From: Streptomyces djakartensis
Lineage (GTDB): Bacteria > Actinomycetota > Actinomycetes > Streptomycetales > Streptomycetaceae
Assembly (NCBI RefSeq): GCF_014651075.1
Contig: NZ_BMWE01000002.1
Location: forward strand, 62,001-126,000
Length of the DNA stretch: 64,000 bases
Direction: 5' to 3'
Numbering within the stretch: the stretch's first letter is position 1; the number at the start of each line of letters is the position of its first letter. The position numbers and the translations under genes were made by a program. Below are positions 1 to 8,290 of this stretch, one piece after another. The notes below the pieces were generated by a model. That model saw nothing but the letters and a program-made list of their open reading frames with translations, searched no databases and was not told where the DNA came from.

Positions 1-424
1 CTTCCTGGCGTTCGTGCTCGCGCTCGGCGTCGTCGTGCGCGCGGTCGTCGACCACGGGCTCGCCGACGCGCTCCACCGGGTGCTGCCGGACGGTTCGGGC
101 CTGCTCGCACTGCTGGGCGTGGCCGCCCTGGCCGCCGTACTGGCGAACCTCATCAACAACCTTCCCGCGGTGCTGGTGCTGCTGCCGCTGACCGCCGGGG
201 CCGGCCCCGGCGCCGTGCTCGCGGTGCTGCTCGGTGTGAACATCGGTCCCAACCTGACCTACGCCGGATCGCTGGCGACCCTGTTGTGGCGGCGGATCGT
301 GCAGCAGCACGGGCACCGGGTCGGGCTCGGGGAGTTCACGCGGCTCGGGCTGCTCGCCGTTCCGGCGGCGCTGGTGCCGGCCGTGGTGGCGCTGTGGCTG
401 TCGCTGGCCGTCGTCGGGACCTGA
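1..424 (+). CDS. C-terminal part of an ArsB/CitM-type ion transporter (5' end outside window)
   Basis: The frame is open from base 2 and ends at TGA 422-424, so only the last ~140 residues are present. They are almost wholly hydrophobic with about four membrane segments. NLINNLPAVLVLLPL followed by NIGPNLTYAGSLATLLW matches the conserved loop pair of the ion transporter superfamily that holds the arsenite pump ArsB and SLC13/CitM carriers. It would sit in the cytoplasmic membrane. The substrate cannot be told from this fragment; arsenite, citrate or another anion are all possible. It faces the next gene tail to tail with only 8 bp between the stops. Confidence 0.75.
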   Translation, partial: FLAFVLALGVVVRAVVDHGLADALHRVLPDGSGLLALLGVAALAAVLANLINNLPAVLVLLPLTAGAGPGAVLAVLLGVNIGPNLTYAGSLATLLWRRIVQQHGHRVGLGEFTRLGLLAVPAALVPAVVALWLSLAVVGT

Positions 425-432
425 ACGCGCGG

Positions 433-2536
433 TCAGCGACGTCCGCCCCCGTAGCCGTAGCCGCCGTAACCGCCGTCATAGCCGCCGTCACCGTAGCCGT
501 AGCCCGGGTAGCCATAGCCGGGGTAGTCGTACCGGCCGTCCTCCTCGCAGTGGTACCCGTAGCGGTAACAGGACGGGTCGGTGGAGGCCTGGCCGCTCGT
601 CGCCGGCTGCGGGGCCGGGGGGCGTCGCGGACGGGGCCGGGGTCCGCGGAGGCGTCCCGGAAGGCGTGGGCGTCGGTGCGGGCGTGGAGGCCGGTGTCGG
701 CGTGGGGCGCGGAGCAGGGGCGGCGGGGGCGTTCCAGGTGACGGCCTCCATCTGGAGGTCGGCCTTCGAGCCGTCGATCACCCAGCGCTGTGCCTCGTCG
801 TCCGCTCGGGCCTTGAGGACCAGGGCTCCCGAGCCGTCGGTCGCGGACGGGGCCAGGGCGAGATCCTGGTTCCAGCGGGCCACCAGAGCGCCCTGCAGGG
901 TGAAGTCGTAGCGGACGTCCTTGGCGTCCGGCCGGGACCCGCCCGAGCAGGGGGCCAGCCGCACCGAGTAGCCGAGACGCGAGTCCAGGCACAGATCGGG
1001 GGCGGCACCGCTGCGCAGCAGCCCGTCCGTCTCGTACGTCCACTGCTGGGTGGTGTCCGAGGAGCAGTCGGCGAGCTCGGCCTCCGCACCCGCCACGGCC
1101 TTCTCGCCCGCGATGCCGACGCACAGGTCGGAGGCGAGGTTGTGCAGCCGGCCCCGCAGGACATCCTTTCCTCTCTCGCCGGACCCGATCCGGGATGGGT
1201 CGTTCGTCGACTCGCCCGCACCGGTGCCGGGCGCTCCGGACGGCCGTTCCGCTCCGCCCTGCGGCGTGTCCTCGCCGGAGCCGCCGACGGACCACAGGAC
1301 GAGCGGGAGTACCACCAGGCCGCTGACGGTCAGGACGCCCACGGTGAGATTGCGGCGCCGGGCGGCGCGACGGGCGGCCTTGTGGGCCGATCGGCGGGCC
1401 GCCGCGCGGCGGCCTTCGACGCGCCTGCCGGGAGTGGGCCCGGGAGTGGGCGGGGTGGCGGGAGGGGCCGGGAAACCGTCGTGGGCGTGGCCTGACGTCT
1501 CCGCCCGGGCCGCGGAGGCGGCCGGCGCGGCCCCTGTGCCGACGGGGTCGGTGAACGACTCCCCCACCATGCCCGCGAGAGCGACGGGGTCCGGGACGGC
1601 CCCGTGTGCCGAGCCCGCCGTGTCCAGGAGGGGCCCACCGGCCGCCCCCCGGAGCGGCCCGAGCCGCTCACCGCCGGGCTCCTGATCGCCGGTGACCGGC
1701 TCCGGACCGCTCACCCGGCACTCGGCGTACTCCCGCCCGCCCCAGCCCAGCACCGCCTCCGCCAGGGCGGGACCGAGCCCGTGGTTGAACCGGCCGAGCT
1801 GGTCCGAGGCGGCGCTGCAGTGCCCGCAGCCCTCGATATGCGCGCGTAGATCGGGGTCGATGTCGTGGCCGCCACGCCGGTACGTCACGTCGAGCAGGCG
1901 CAGATAGCGGCGGCACTCCTCGTCGGGGGCGAGTTCGCGGTGCAGTTGGAGGCACTCCTCGCGCAGCCGGTCGCGGGCCCGGCCCAGTTCGACGCGCGCT
2001 CCTTCCTCGTCCAGGCCGAGCAACCCGGCGGGCTCGGCGAGCGGTTCGGCCTCGACGTCGATGTGCCACAGCAGGCAGCGGGCGGACTGGGGCAGCCGCT
2101 GGAAGGCCCCGGACAGCAGGCGCCGGTGCTGCGGCGGCAGCAGACGGGCGGCCACCCGCTCCCCCGTACCGGCCCCGGAGAGCAGATCCGGGTGGAGCAT
2201 CTCCCCTTTGTGGTCGGTGGCCCACTCGGCGGCGACGCGCCGTACGGTGACGAGCAGATGGGGCCGCCACGCGGCGGTCGGGCCGTTCTGGCGGAGGGTC
2301 TCGCCGAAGATGCGGGTGAACGCGGCGGTGGTGAGTATTCCGGCGGAGCGCGGGCCGTCGGTGCACAGCCTGGCGTACGCGAAGGCCGCCTCCCAGTGCC
2401 GGTCCAGCAGTTCGCCGACGGGGTGGAGCGCGGGGGTCGCGCCCGTCCACTTTCTGAGCTCGGCGCTCAGTTGCTCGTCCGTGGCGCCGGACCCGCGGGC
2501 CGAAGCCGGGGAATTCGACAGGCCAGCGTCATTCAC
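433..2536 (-). CDS. Sigma-factor-like membrane protein with zinc-finger motif and ricin-type lectin domain (frameshifted tail)
   Basis: Start chosen at GTG 2536, which has GAGAGGAA about 8 nt upstream; an in-frame ATG at 2575 is the alternative. Residues ~30-200 are helical and resemble sigma-70-family region 2/4 proteins. HIEGCGHC (residues ~233-240) is an H-x3-C-x2-C zinc motif like that of ZAS anti-sigma factors. A membrane segment lies at ~394-416 after an Arg/Ala-rich stretch. The part beyond it is a ricin B-like beta-trefoil (LCVGIAG, QQWTYETDG, LCLDSRLG, QRWVIDG), then a Pro/Thr linker. The uninterrupted frame stops at 488 in low-complexity residues. Dropping one G of the six at 617-622 opens a Tyr/Gly-rich tail (YPGYGYPGYGYGDGGYDGGY) ending at 433. 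I infer a membrane-anchored regulator or sensor with an extracytoplasmic carbohydrate-binding part. The true ligand and any sigma activity are unknown. Confidence 0.7.
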
Positions 2537-2732
2537 GGCTGCATTCCTCTCAAGGACATGCGGAATAAAGTCCATACCAAGGGGTATGTCGGGCACGGAT
2601 GCCGCGCACACGAAAGGAAGGCGTGTCGCCCGCACGCCGACACGGCACACCTTTGCACAGGTCAGCGAGCGGGAACAAGAGATCTCACGGTTTCGCGCCT
2701 TGCGTGCACAGCCGACCCTTTTTGACAAAATG

Positions 2733-3734
2733 TCAATCAGTGGGCGGAAAGGGATTACCGCGCGGTGCAATTGGTTTCGGCAGTACGTTTTCACCCGTTC
2801 TCGGCACACCTCGGAAACCATTGCCGTGCAGCGCGGTCCGGTACGCGCCGGGCGGCGTCCCGAAGCGTTCACGGAAGACCCGGTTGAAGTGGAACGGACT
2901 GGCGAACCCCGAGGCCGCCGCGACGCGTTCCACCGGAAGGTCGGTGCCCTCGAGCAGCCGGGCGGCGTGGCGCAGCCGCGCCTCACGCAGGGCGCGCATG
3001 GGCGACCGGCCGAGCTGCCGACTGAACAGGTGGGCGAAGCGGGACGGTGACAGGGAGACACCCTCCGCGAGCGAGCGTACGGTGTGCGGCGCGCCCGGGT
3101 CCGCGTCGATCAGCTCCTGGGCCCGGCGGATCCGTGCGTCGAGGCCGGGACGGGGTGCCGCCGGCCGGGCACCCGCGGTGGTGATCAGGACCACCTCCTC
3201 CAGTGCGCACAGGGCCAGTTCGCGGGCGGTGCTGTCGTGCGCGACGGCGATCTGCCCGCCGGGTGGCACCGTCTCGGGCGGTGCCCCGGGTCGGCGGGCG
3301 TCGGTGTGCATGCGCCGGAACGCCGCCTCGACGCGGTCGTGTGCTCCGGCCGGGACGGAGGTGACCACGTACATCCCGTCCCCGGCGTCGTACGGCCGCA
3401 GCCACGCCGCCCAGGCCGGGCGGGCCTGGCAGTGCGCCCACCAGAACCGCCAGTGCCGGTCCCCGGGCCCGGTCGCGTAACCGTGCGGCACACCCGGGGC
3501 GAGCACGACCAGCCGGCCCGCGCCGGCCGAGGTCTTCGCTCCGCCCTGCCACAGCAGGCCTCCGCCTGACAGGGTCCAGGTGAACAGCCAGCTCATCGAC
3601 CCGCGAGGCCGGTTGACGGCGTAGCCGGACGGCTGGTCGAAGTGGCCGGTCACGACGAGGCCGGGAGGCGGGGCGGGCACCCCGTCGTCCTCGGGTCCGG
3701 CAGTGCCGGGCAATGCGTCAGCACGCACGGGCAT
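2733..3734 (-). CDS. AraC-family transcriptional regulator
   Basis: A 333-residue protein whose last ~100 residues hold the two helix-turn-helix motifs of AraC/XylS regulators (TVRSLAEGVSLSPSRFAHLF and VERVAAASGFASPFHFNRVFRERFG, then PPGAYR). The N-terminal ~170 residues look like an AraC-type effector-binding cupin (GRLVVLAPGVPHGY). ATG 3734 is used here. GAGAGGG abuts that ATG, so GTG 3728, which has a 6-nt spacing, may be the real start. It is divergent from the PhyH-type dioxygenase at 3799, which it probably controls; the effector is not evident. Confidence 0.85.
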   Translation of the reverse strand: MPVRADALPGTAGPEDDGVPAPPPGLVVTGHFDQPSGYAVNRPRGSMSWLFTWTLSGGGLLWQGGAKTSAGAGRLVVLAPGVPHGYATGPGDRHWRFWWAHCQARPAWAAWLRPYDAGDGMYVVTSVPAGAHDRVEAAFRRMHTDARRPGAPPETVPPGGQIAVAHDSTARELALCALEEVVLITTAGARPAAPRPGLDARIRRAQELIDADPGAPHTVRSLAEGVSLSPSRFAHLFSRQLGRSPMRALREARLRHAARLLEGTDLPVERVAAASGFASPFHFNRVFRERFGTPPGAYRTALHGNGFRGVPRTGENVLPKPIAPRGNPFPPTD

Positions 3735-3735
3735 C

Positions 3736-3791
3736 CCTCTCGGTGACTCGACGACCTAGGTTCTGTCCACCGGGAACACCTGACCGAGAGG
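3736..3791. promoter_or_regulatory. Divergent AraC/PhyH intergenic region with mirrored CCTCTCGGT/ACCGAGAGG
   Basis: CCTCTCGGT (3736-3744) and ACCGAGAGG (3783-3791) form a perfect 9-bp inverted repeat that covers the ribosome binding sites of both divergent genes. It could be an operator for the AraC protein, or simply two similar Shine-Dalgarno sites facing apart. Confidence 0.35.
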
Positions 3792-3798
3792 TGCGTTC

Positions 3799-4638
3799 AT
3801 GACAGTCACGGGCAAGGGCGCCACCGGCGCTCCCATCCTGGACCCCGCGGTGCTCCGGCGGTACCGGGAAGAATTCGAAGAGGACGGATTCACGGTCGTC
3901 CGCGGGCTCTTCGGGGCCGATGAGACCGAGCGGCTGTGCGACGGGTTCGCGGCGCTGCACGCGGGCGGCCGGGTACCGGGGCACTTCGAGCCCCGCGCGT
4001 CCGGCCCGGACGCCGATCCGCTGCACGTGTGGCCGAGGGTGATGCATCCGCACGAGATCAACGACCTCGCGCGTGAGGTCTTGCTGGACGCCCGGCTGCG
4101 CACGGTCCTCGAGGGGCTCCTGGGTGAGGAGGTCCTGGCCGCCCAGAGCATGTTCTACTTCAAGCCCCCGGGAGCCCGGGGCCAGGCGTTGCACCAGGAC
4201 AACTTCTATCTGCGGGTGGAACCGGGCACGTGCGTGGCGGCGTGGCTGGCCTGCGACGTGATCGACCGGGAGAACGGCGGGCTCGAAGTCGTGCCGGGCA
4301 CCCACCGGATGGACCTGTTCTGTCCCAAGGAGGCGGACGCGGAGGTCTCCTTCGCGCGGGAGTATGTCCCGCCGCCGCCGGGCCTGGCCCCCGCGCCGGT
4401 GGACATGGAGCCGGGGGATGTTCTGTTCTTCAACGGCAGCCTGGTGCACGGTTCGGGGCCGAACCGCTCGGGTGACCGGTTCCGGCGGTCGTTCATCGGG
4501 CACTATGTGGGCCGGTCGACCGAGCGGATCGGGCGCTTCTACAGGACGTTGACGATGAGTGGGGCGCGAGTTGAGCTGTCCGAGAGTGAGGGAGCGGGGC
4601 CCTGCGGTACGGAGTTCGAGCCTCAAGGGCCCCACTGA
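3799..4638 (+). CDS. Phytanoyl-CoA dioxygenase (PhyH) family Fe(II)/2-oxoglutarate oxygenase
   Basis: 279 residues, the usual length for PhyH-type non-heme iron oxygenases. ATG 3799 follows GAGAGG at good spacing. The H-x-D iron ligands are in LHQDNFYL (residues ~133-140) and the distal histidine is in NGSLVHGSGPNRSGDRFRRS, where the arginines would hold 2-oxoglutarate. Such enzymes hydroxylate small hydrophobic or amino-acid-derived substrates in the cytoplasm. A divergent AraC regulator sits upstream. The substrate cannot be deduced; members range from catabolic to natural-product tailoring enzymes. Confidence 0.88.
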   Translation: MTVTGKGATGAPILDPAVLRRYREEFEEDGFTVVRGLFGADETERLCDGFAALHAGGRVPGHFEPRASGPDADPLHVWPRVMHPHEINDLAREVLLDARLRTVLEGLLGEEVLAAQSMFYFKPPGARGQALHQDNFYLRVEPGTCVAAWLACDVIDRENGGLEVVPGTHRMDLFCPKEADAEVSFAREYVPPPPGLAPAPVDMEPGDVLFFNGSLVHGSGPNRSGDRFRRSFIGHYVGRSTERIGRFYRTLTMSGARVELSESEGAGPCGTEFEPQGPH

Positions 4639-4725
4639 TCCCGTTCAGTGAGCGGCGACGGGGTGCCGGGTCGGCTGCGGTGCGCAGGGGCTGCGGGGGG
4701 CGTACGTGCCCGTGTGGGCCCGGAC

Positions 4726-5262
4726 TCAGCGGCAGCCGGCGAGGTCCAGCCCCCGTTCCCAGCCGAACTCCCGTCCCCCGCCGCCCTTTCCCGGCTCTCC
4801 CGCGTACGGCTCCCCGAACCGCACCCCCATCCCGCGCAGCCGTTCGAGGCTCTCCCGGTAGGCGGGGTGGGCGGCCAGCGCCTCGGCCACGCACGGCAGG
4901 ACGGCGATCGGCACGCCGAGCCCCGCCGCCTCGCAGAGGGTGCCCAGGGCGAGGGTGTCGGCGATGCCGGCCGCCCACTTGTTGAGGGTGTTGAAGGTGG
5001 CGGGGGCCACGACCACGGCGTCGGGGGCCGGGAAGGGGCGCGGCTCGCCCGGGGCGCGCCAGGCGGACCGGATCGGGCGGCCGGTCTGTGCCTCGACGGC
5101 CGCGGTGTCGAAGAAGCCGTTCATGGCGGCGGGCGTCGCGATGACCCCGACCTCCCAGTCCCGCTCCTGCGCGGCGGTGATCAGTTTGCTGAGGTCCGCG
5201 GCGACGCCGGCGGCGCACACGACGACGTAGAGGAAGGGTTTCCGGGCGGCCTGTTCCGTCAT
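4726..5262 (-). CDS. Flavoprotein of the phosphopantothenoylcysteine decarboxylase (HFCD) family
   Basis: 178 residues with a Rossmann-like flavin fold: FLYVVVCAAGVAADLSKLI at the N-terminus, then PATFNTLNKWAAGIADTLA, the substrate-binding signature of the HFCD family (CoaC, EpiD, Dfp N-terminus). Streptomyces has a separate bifunctional CoaBC, so this stand-alone protein is more likely a specialised flavoprotein. It lies 49 bp downstream of the ferredoxin gene and appears to be the last gene of the P450 operon. A role as flavin partner or in modifying the P450 product is inference only. Confidence 0.8.
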   Translation of the reverse strand: MTEQAARKPFLYVVVCAAGVAADLSKLITAAQERDWEVGVIATPAAMNGFFDTAAVEAQTGRPIRSAWRAPGEPRPFPAPDAVVVAPATFNTLNKWAAGIADTLALGTLCEAAGLGVPIAVLPCVAEALAAHPAYRESLERLRGMGVRFGEPYAGEPGKGGGGREFGWERGLDLAGCR

Positions 5263-5311
5263 CCCGGAAACCCTAGCGACTCCCGCGGGAGCGCCGGACG
5301 GGGAGGCCGCG

Positions 5312-5512
5312 TCAGCTCACCGTCTCCGACACGGTGATGGCGCTCACCGGGCAGGCACGGGCCGCCTCCCGCACCAGCGGACTGCCGCCGCCGTCCTCCT
5401 GGCCGGGCAGCAGGGCGCTGATGCCGTCGTCGTCCTGGGTGAACACGTCCGGGGCGGTCAGGGCGCACTGGCCCGCACCGATGCAGACGTCCTTGTCGAT
5501 GTCGATGTGCAT
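5312..5512 (-). CDS. 3Fe-4S ferredoxin
   Basis: 66 residues, typical for the small ferredoxins that feed electrons to actinobacterial P450s. CIGAGQCALTAPDVF has the C-x5-C spacing of a 3Fe-4S cluster, and the third ligand is in ACPVSAI. It starts 13 bp after the P450 stop, so the two are very probably co-transcribed, as in the known soy-type P450/ferredoxin pairs of Streptomyces. Confidence 0.92.
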   Translation of the reverse strand: MHIDIDKDVCIGAGQCALTAPDVFTQDDDGISALLPGQEDGGGSPLVREAARACPVSAITVSETVS

Positions 5513-5525
5513 GGGGGGAAGCCTC

Positions 5526-6722
5526 TTACCAAGTCACGGGGAGTTCCAGCATCCCCTGGATCGTGTCGCCCGGCTTGAAGGGAATCTCCTCGGCCGGCGC
5601 GGCCAGGCGGAGGGTGGGCAGCCGGTCGAAGAGGGTCCGCAGGGCGATCTCCAGCTCGGCGCGGGCGAGGTTCTGGCCGAGGCACTGGTGGATGCCGAAG
5701 CCGAACGCCACGTGATGCCGGGCCGAGCGGTTCCAGTCGAGGCTGTCCGGCTCGGGGTAGACCGTCTCGTCGCGGTTGATGACGGAGGTCGCGAACACCA
5801 CGCCGTCTCCCTCGCGGATCGTCTGCCCGGCCACCTCGATGTCCTCGACGGCGAGGCGGAGCAGGCCGTCCGCGATCGACAGCATCCGCATCAGCTCCTC
5901 GACCGCGGCCGGCACCAGCCGCGGGTCGGCGCGCAGCTCGGCGAGCCGCTCGGGGTGCTGGAGCAGGGTGAAGGTGCCGAGCGAGATCATGTTGGCGGTC
6001 GTCTCGTGGCCCGCGACCAGCAGGATGAGCGCCAGGGCGATCAGGCCCTCGCGGTCGAGAGCGCCGTCGCGCAGCTGCCGCTGGACCAGATCGTCCAGCA
6101 GGCCGGTGCCGGGGTTCTTCCGCTTGCGGTCGATCAGTTCGCCGAAGTAGTCCTCCAGCCGGTCCCGGGCGTCCATCACGTCGGCGGTCTCCGGGCCGCG
6201 CAGCAGCCGCCGTGACTGGCTCTCGAAGAAGTCGTGGTCGTCGTACGGGACGCCGAGCAGGGCGCAGATCACCATGGACGGCACGGGCAGCGCGAAGGCG
6301 CTCACCAGGTCGGCGGGCGCGCCCCGGGCGATCATCGCGTCGAGCCGTTCGTCCACGATCTGCTGGATCCGGGGCCGGAGTCCGGCGGCCCGCTTGAGGG
6401 TGAAGTCCCCGACGACCATGCGCCGCTGGTCTCGGTGCTGGGGGTCGTCCACGCCCAGCAGAGCCGCCCTGCGGTTGCGGATCCCGGCGAAGCGCGCGGT
6501 GGGGACGGGGAAGCCGGGGCGGTCACGGTTGGAGGACAGGCGCGGGTCGGCGAGCAGCGCGCGGGCGGTGGCGTGGCCGCTGACCAGCCAGGCCTCGCGG
6601 CCGTCGAAGAGAGTGATACGGGTCAGGGGGCGCTCGGTGCGCAGCGGCTCGTAGCCGGCGGGCGGGTGGTAGGGGCAGGTCCGGCTCTGGGGGAAGGCCA
6701 CGGGTGCGGTCGTGTCCGTCAT
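5526..6722 (-). CDS. Cytochrome P450, CYP105-like
   Basis: 398 residues from ATG 6722, which has GAGG 5 nt upstream; an in-frame ATG at 6779 lacks support. All P450 landmarks are intact: I-helix AGHETTANMISLG, K-helix VEELMRM (ExxR), and heme loop FGFGIHQCLGQ with the cysteine ligand. The N-terminal segment (TCPYHPPAGYEPL, FDGREAWLVSGHATARALLADPRLSS) is typical of CYP105. It is a soluble monooxygenase served by the ferredoxin directly downstream. CYP105 enzymes act on xenobiotics and secondary metabolites, so no specific substrate can be assigned. Confidence 0.93.
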   Translation of the reverse strand: MTDTTAPVAFPQSRTCPYHPPAGYEPLRTERPLTRITLFDGREAWLVSGHATARALLADPRLSSNRDRPGFPVPTARFAGIRNRRAALLGVDDPQHRDQRRMVVGDFTLKRAAGLRPRIQQIVDERLDAMIARGAPADLVSAFALPVPSMVICALLGVPYDDHDFFESQSRRLLRGPETADVMDARDRLEDYFGELIDRKRKNPGTGLLDDLVQRQLRDGALDREGLIALALILLVAGHETTANMISLGTFTLLQHPERLAELRADPRLVPAAVEELMRMLSIADGLLRLAVEDIEVAGQTIREGDGVVFATSVINRDETVYPEPDSLDWNRSARHHVAFGFGIHQCLGQNLARAELEIALRTLFDRLPTLRLAAPAEEIPFKPGDTIQGMLELPVTW

Positions 6723-6760
6723 GAAGACCTCACAGAGGAAGTGTGCGTCGGGCCGGCCAT

Positions 6761-6785
6761 CATTAGATGCCCCAGGCACCTAATG
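6761..6785. promoter_or_regulatory. Near-perfect dyad upstream of the CYP105 operon, candidate operator
   Basis: Arms CATTAGATGCC (6761-6771) and GGCACCTAATG (6775-6785) pair at 10 of 11 positions around a 3-nt centre. The site ends 39 bp before the P450 start. Its length and symmetry fit a dimeric repressor site. No regulator gene is adjacent, so the binding protein would be encoded elsewhere. Confidence 0.5.
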
Positions 6786-7009
6786 GAGGGATGCGAAGTT
6801 CGGCCAGATCGGTGGTGACGTGCAACTTGGCCGAGGAATGCCGTCTCTCAGTTCGAGCGGAACCGAAAACCGGTTGCCGGTACGGCGGGCGGGCCTGAGG
6901 ATCCAGCCATGAACGTGCCCGATGCCCTCCCGCCGCTGTCCGTCGCCGCTCCTGCCGCGCGCCGACAGCAGCGGTCCGGCCGCCGTGGAGGGCCGACGCC
7001 GCCACAGTC

Positions 7010-7642
7010 ATGACGGCCGCTCTCGTCGCGGGGCTGCTCGCCGGATACGGCATCGCCGTCCCCGTCGGCGCGGTCGGGACCTACCTCGTCTCCCTCACCG
7101 CCCGGGCCTGCCTGCGTACCGGTGTCTGCGCGGCGCTCGGGGTCGCCACCGCCGACGGGCTGTACGCCCTCGCGGCCACCCTCGGCGGGACGGCCCTGGC
7201 CGACGGGCTGCGGCCGGTGCTCGGGCCGCTGCGCTGGGTCTGTGTGCTGGTGCTGCTCGCGCTCGCGGCGTGGGGTGCGGCCGGGGCGGTGCGCGAGTAC
7301 CGCGGCCACCGGCTCGCCACGCGCACGGCCCCCGCTCCCCCGACCCCGGCCCGGGCCTACCTGGGACTGCTCGGCGTCACGCTGCTCAATCCCACCACTG
7401 TGATCTACTTCGCTGCCCTGGTGCTCGGTTCCCGGGCCACGGATCCGGCCGGTGCCCTGGAACAGGGTGTGTTCGTCCTGGCCGCGTTCGCCGCGTCCGC
7501 GAGCTGGCAGGTGCTGCTCGCCGGGAGCGGTGCGTTGCTGGGCCGTGCGCTGACCGGCCATCGGGGGCGGCTGGCGACGGCGCTGGTGGCCGGCGGGGTG
7601 ATGACCGTCCTGGCCGTGCGAATGGCGGTCGCGCCGGGGTGA
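7010..7642 (+). CDS. LysE-family exporter
   Basis: 210 residues with about six membrane segments and no signal peptide cleavage site. The N-terminal GLLAGYGIAVPVGAVGTYLV and central LGLLGVTLLNPTTVIYFAALVLG match the LysE/RhtB family (the G-x-x-x-(A/P)-G-P and NP motifs). It should export an amino acid or similar small amphiphile. The neighbours give no hint of the substrate. The 287 bp before it hold the CYP105 dyad and otherwise nothing I recognise. Confidence 0.85.
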   Translation: MTAALVAGLLAGYGIAVPVGAVGTYLVSLTARACLRTGVCAALGVATADGLYALAATLGGTALADGLRPVLGPLRWVCVLVLLALAAWGAAGAVREYRGHRLATRTAPAPPTPARAYLGLLGVTLLNPTTVIYFAALVLGSRATDPAGALEQGVFVLAAFAASASWQVLLAGSGALLGRALTGHRGRLATALVAGGVMTVLAVRMAVAPG

Positions 7643-7747
7643 GGCGCGCGAGGGGGCGGTACGCGCCGGCCAGCGGATGATTCCGGGGCCTACCGGTGTT
7701 GAATTCGGGTGCCAGTCAGTTGCCGACACGACGATGGGACGGATGCC

Positions 7748-8197
7748 ATGCCTCTCGCAGGTGAGTACGAGCCCAGCCCGACGCAGTGGGTGCGCCGGCA
7801 GGTGGAACTGTACGAGAGCTCCGGCGGCACCGAGGGGACGACCCTGCGCGGTTCGAAGATGCCGGTGGTGGTCCTGACCTCACGGGGCGCCAGGAGCGGC
7901 AAGTTGCGCAAGACACCGGTGATGCGGGTGGAACACGAAGGGCGTTACGCCGCGGTCGCCTCTCTCGGCGGCGCGCCCAGGCACCCCGTCTGGTACTTCA
8001 ACCTCAAGGCCGACCCGCGTGTGGAGCTCCAGGACGGCCCGGTCAAACAGGACATGACCGCCCGTGAGGTCACGGGCCGGGAGAAGGCGGAGTGGTGGGA
8101 ACGCGCCGTCGCGGCGTACCCGGCGTACGCCGACTACCAGACGAAGACGGACCGGGAGATCCCGGTGTTCGTACTGGAGCCGGCCGACGGCGGGTGA
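7748..8197 (+). CDS. Nitroreductase/deazaflavin (F420)-dependent oxidoreductase family protein
   Basis: 149 residues starting at ATG 7748, which is preceded by GGGACGGA; the frame is open further upstream without a better start. The order [59 protein letters not shown] and EIPVFVLEP is that of the Ddn/DDO split-barrel family that binds F420 or acts as a quinone reductase in actinobacteria. It is a single gene followed by a hairpin. The physiological substrate is unknown. Confidence 0.87.
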   Translation: MPLAGEYEPSPTQWVRRQVELYESSGGTEGTTLRGSKMPVVVLTSRGARSGKLRKTPVMRVEHEGRYAAVASLGGAPRHPVWYFNLKADPRVELQDGPVKQDMTAREVTGREKAEWWERAVAAYPAYADYQTKTDREIPVFVLEPADGG

Positions 8198-8206
8198 CTC
8201 CCGGGG

Positions 8207-8235
8207 GCCGACCGCCCCGCGCGGGGGCAGTCGGC
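8207..8235. terminator. Bidirectional hairpin between convergent genes
   Basis: GCCGACCGCCCC and GGGGCAGTCGGC form a 12-bp stem with one mismatch around a short CG-rich loop. It is followed by GAAAAAATTTCTTCTT, a rare A/T-rich stretch here that gives a U-run on the plus transcript. Confidence 0.7.
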
Positions 8236-8290
8236 GAAAAAATTTCTTCTTCCCGGGTGCATGGACCGTCCGACGCGGGGCAGGCGAGCG

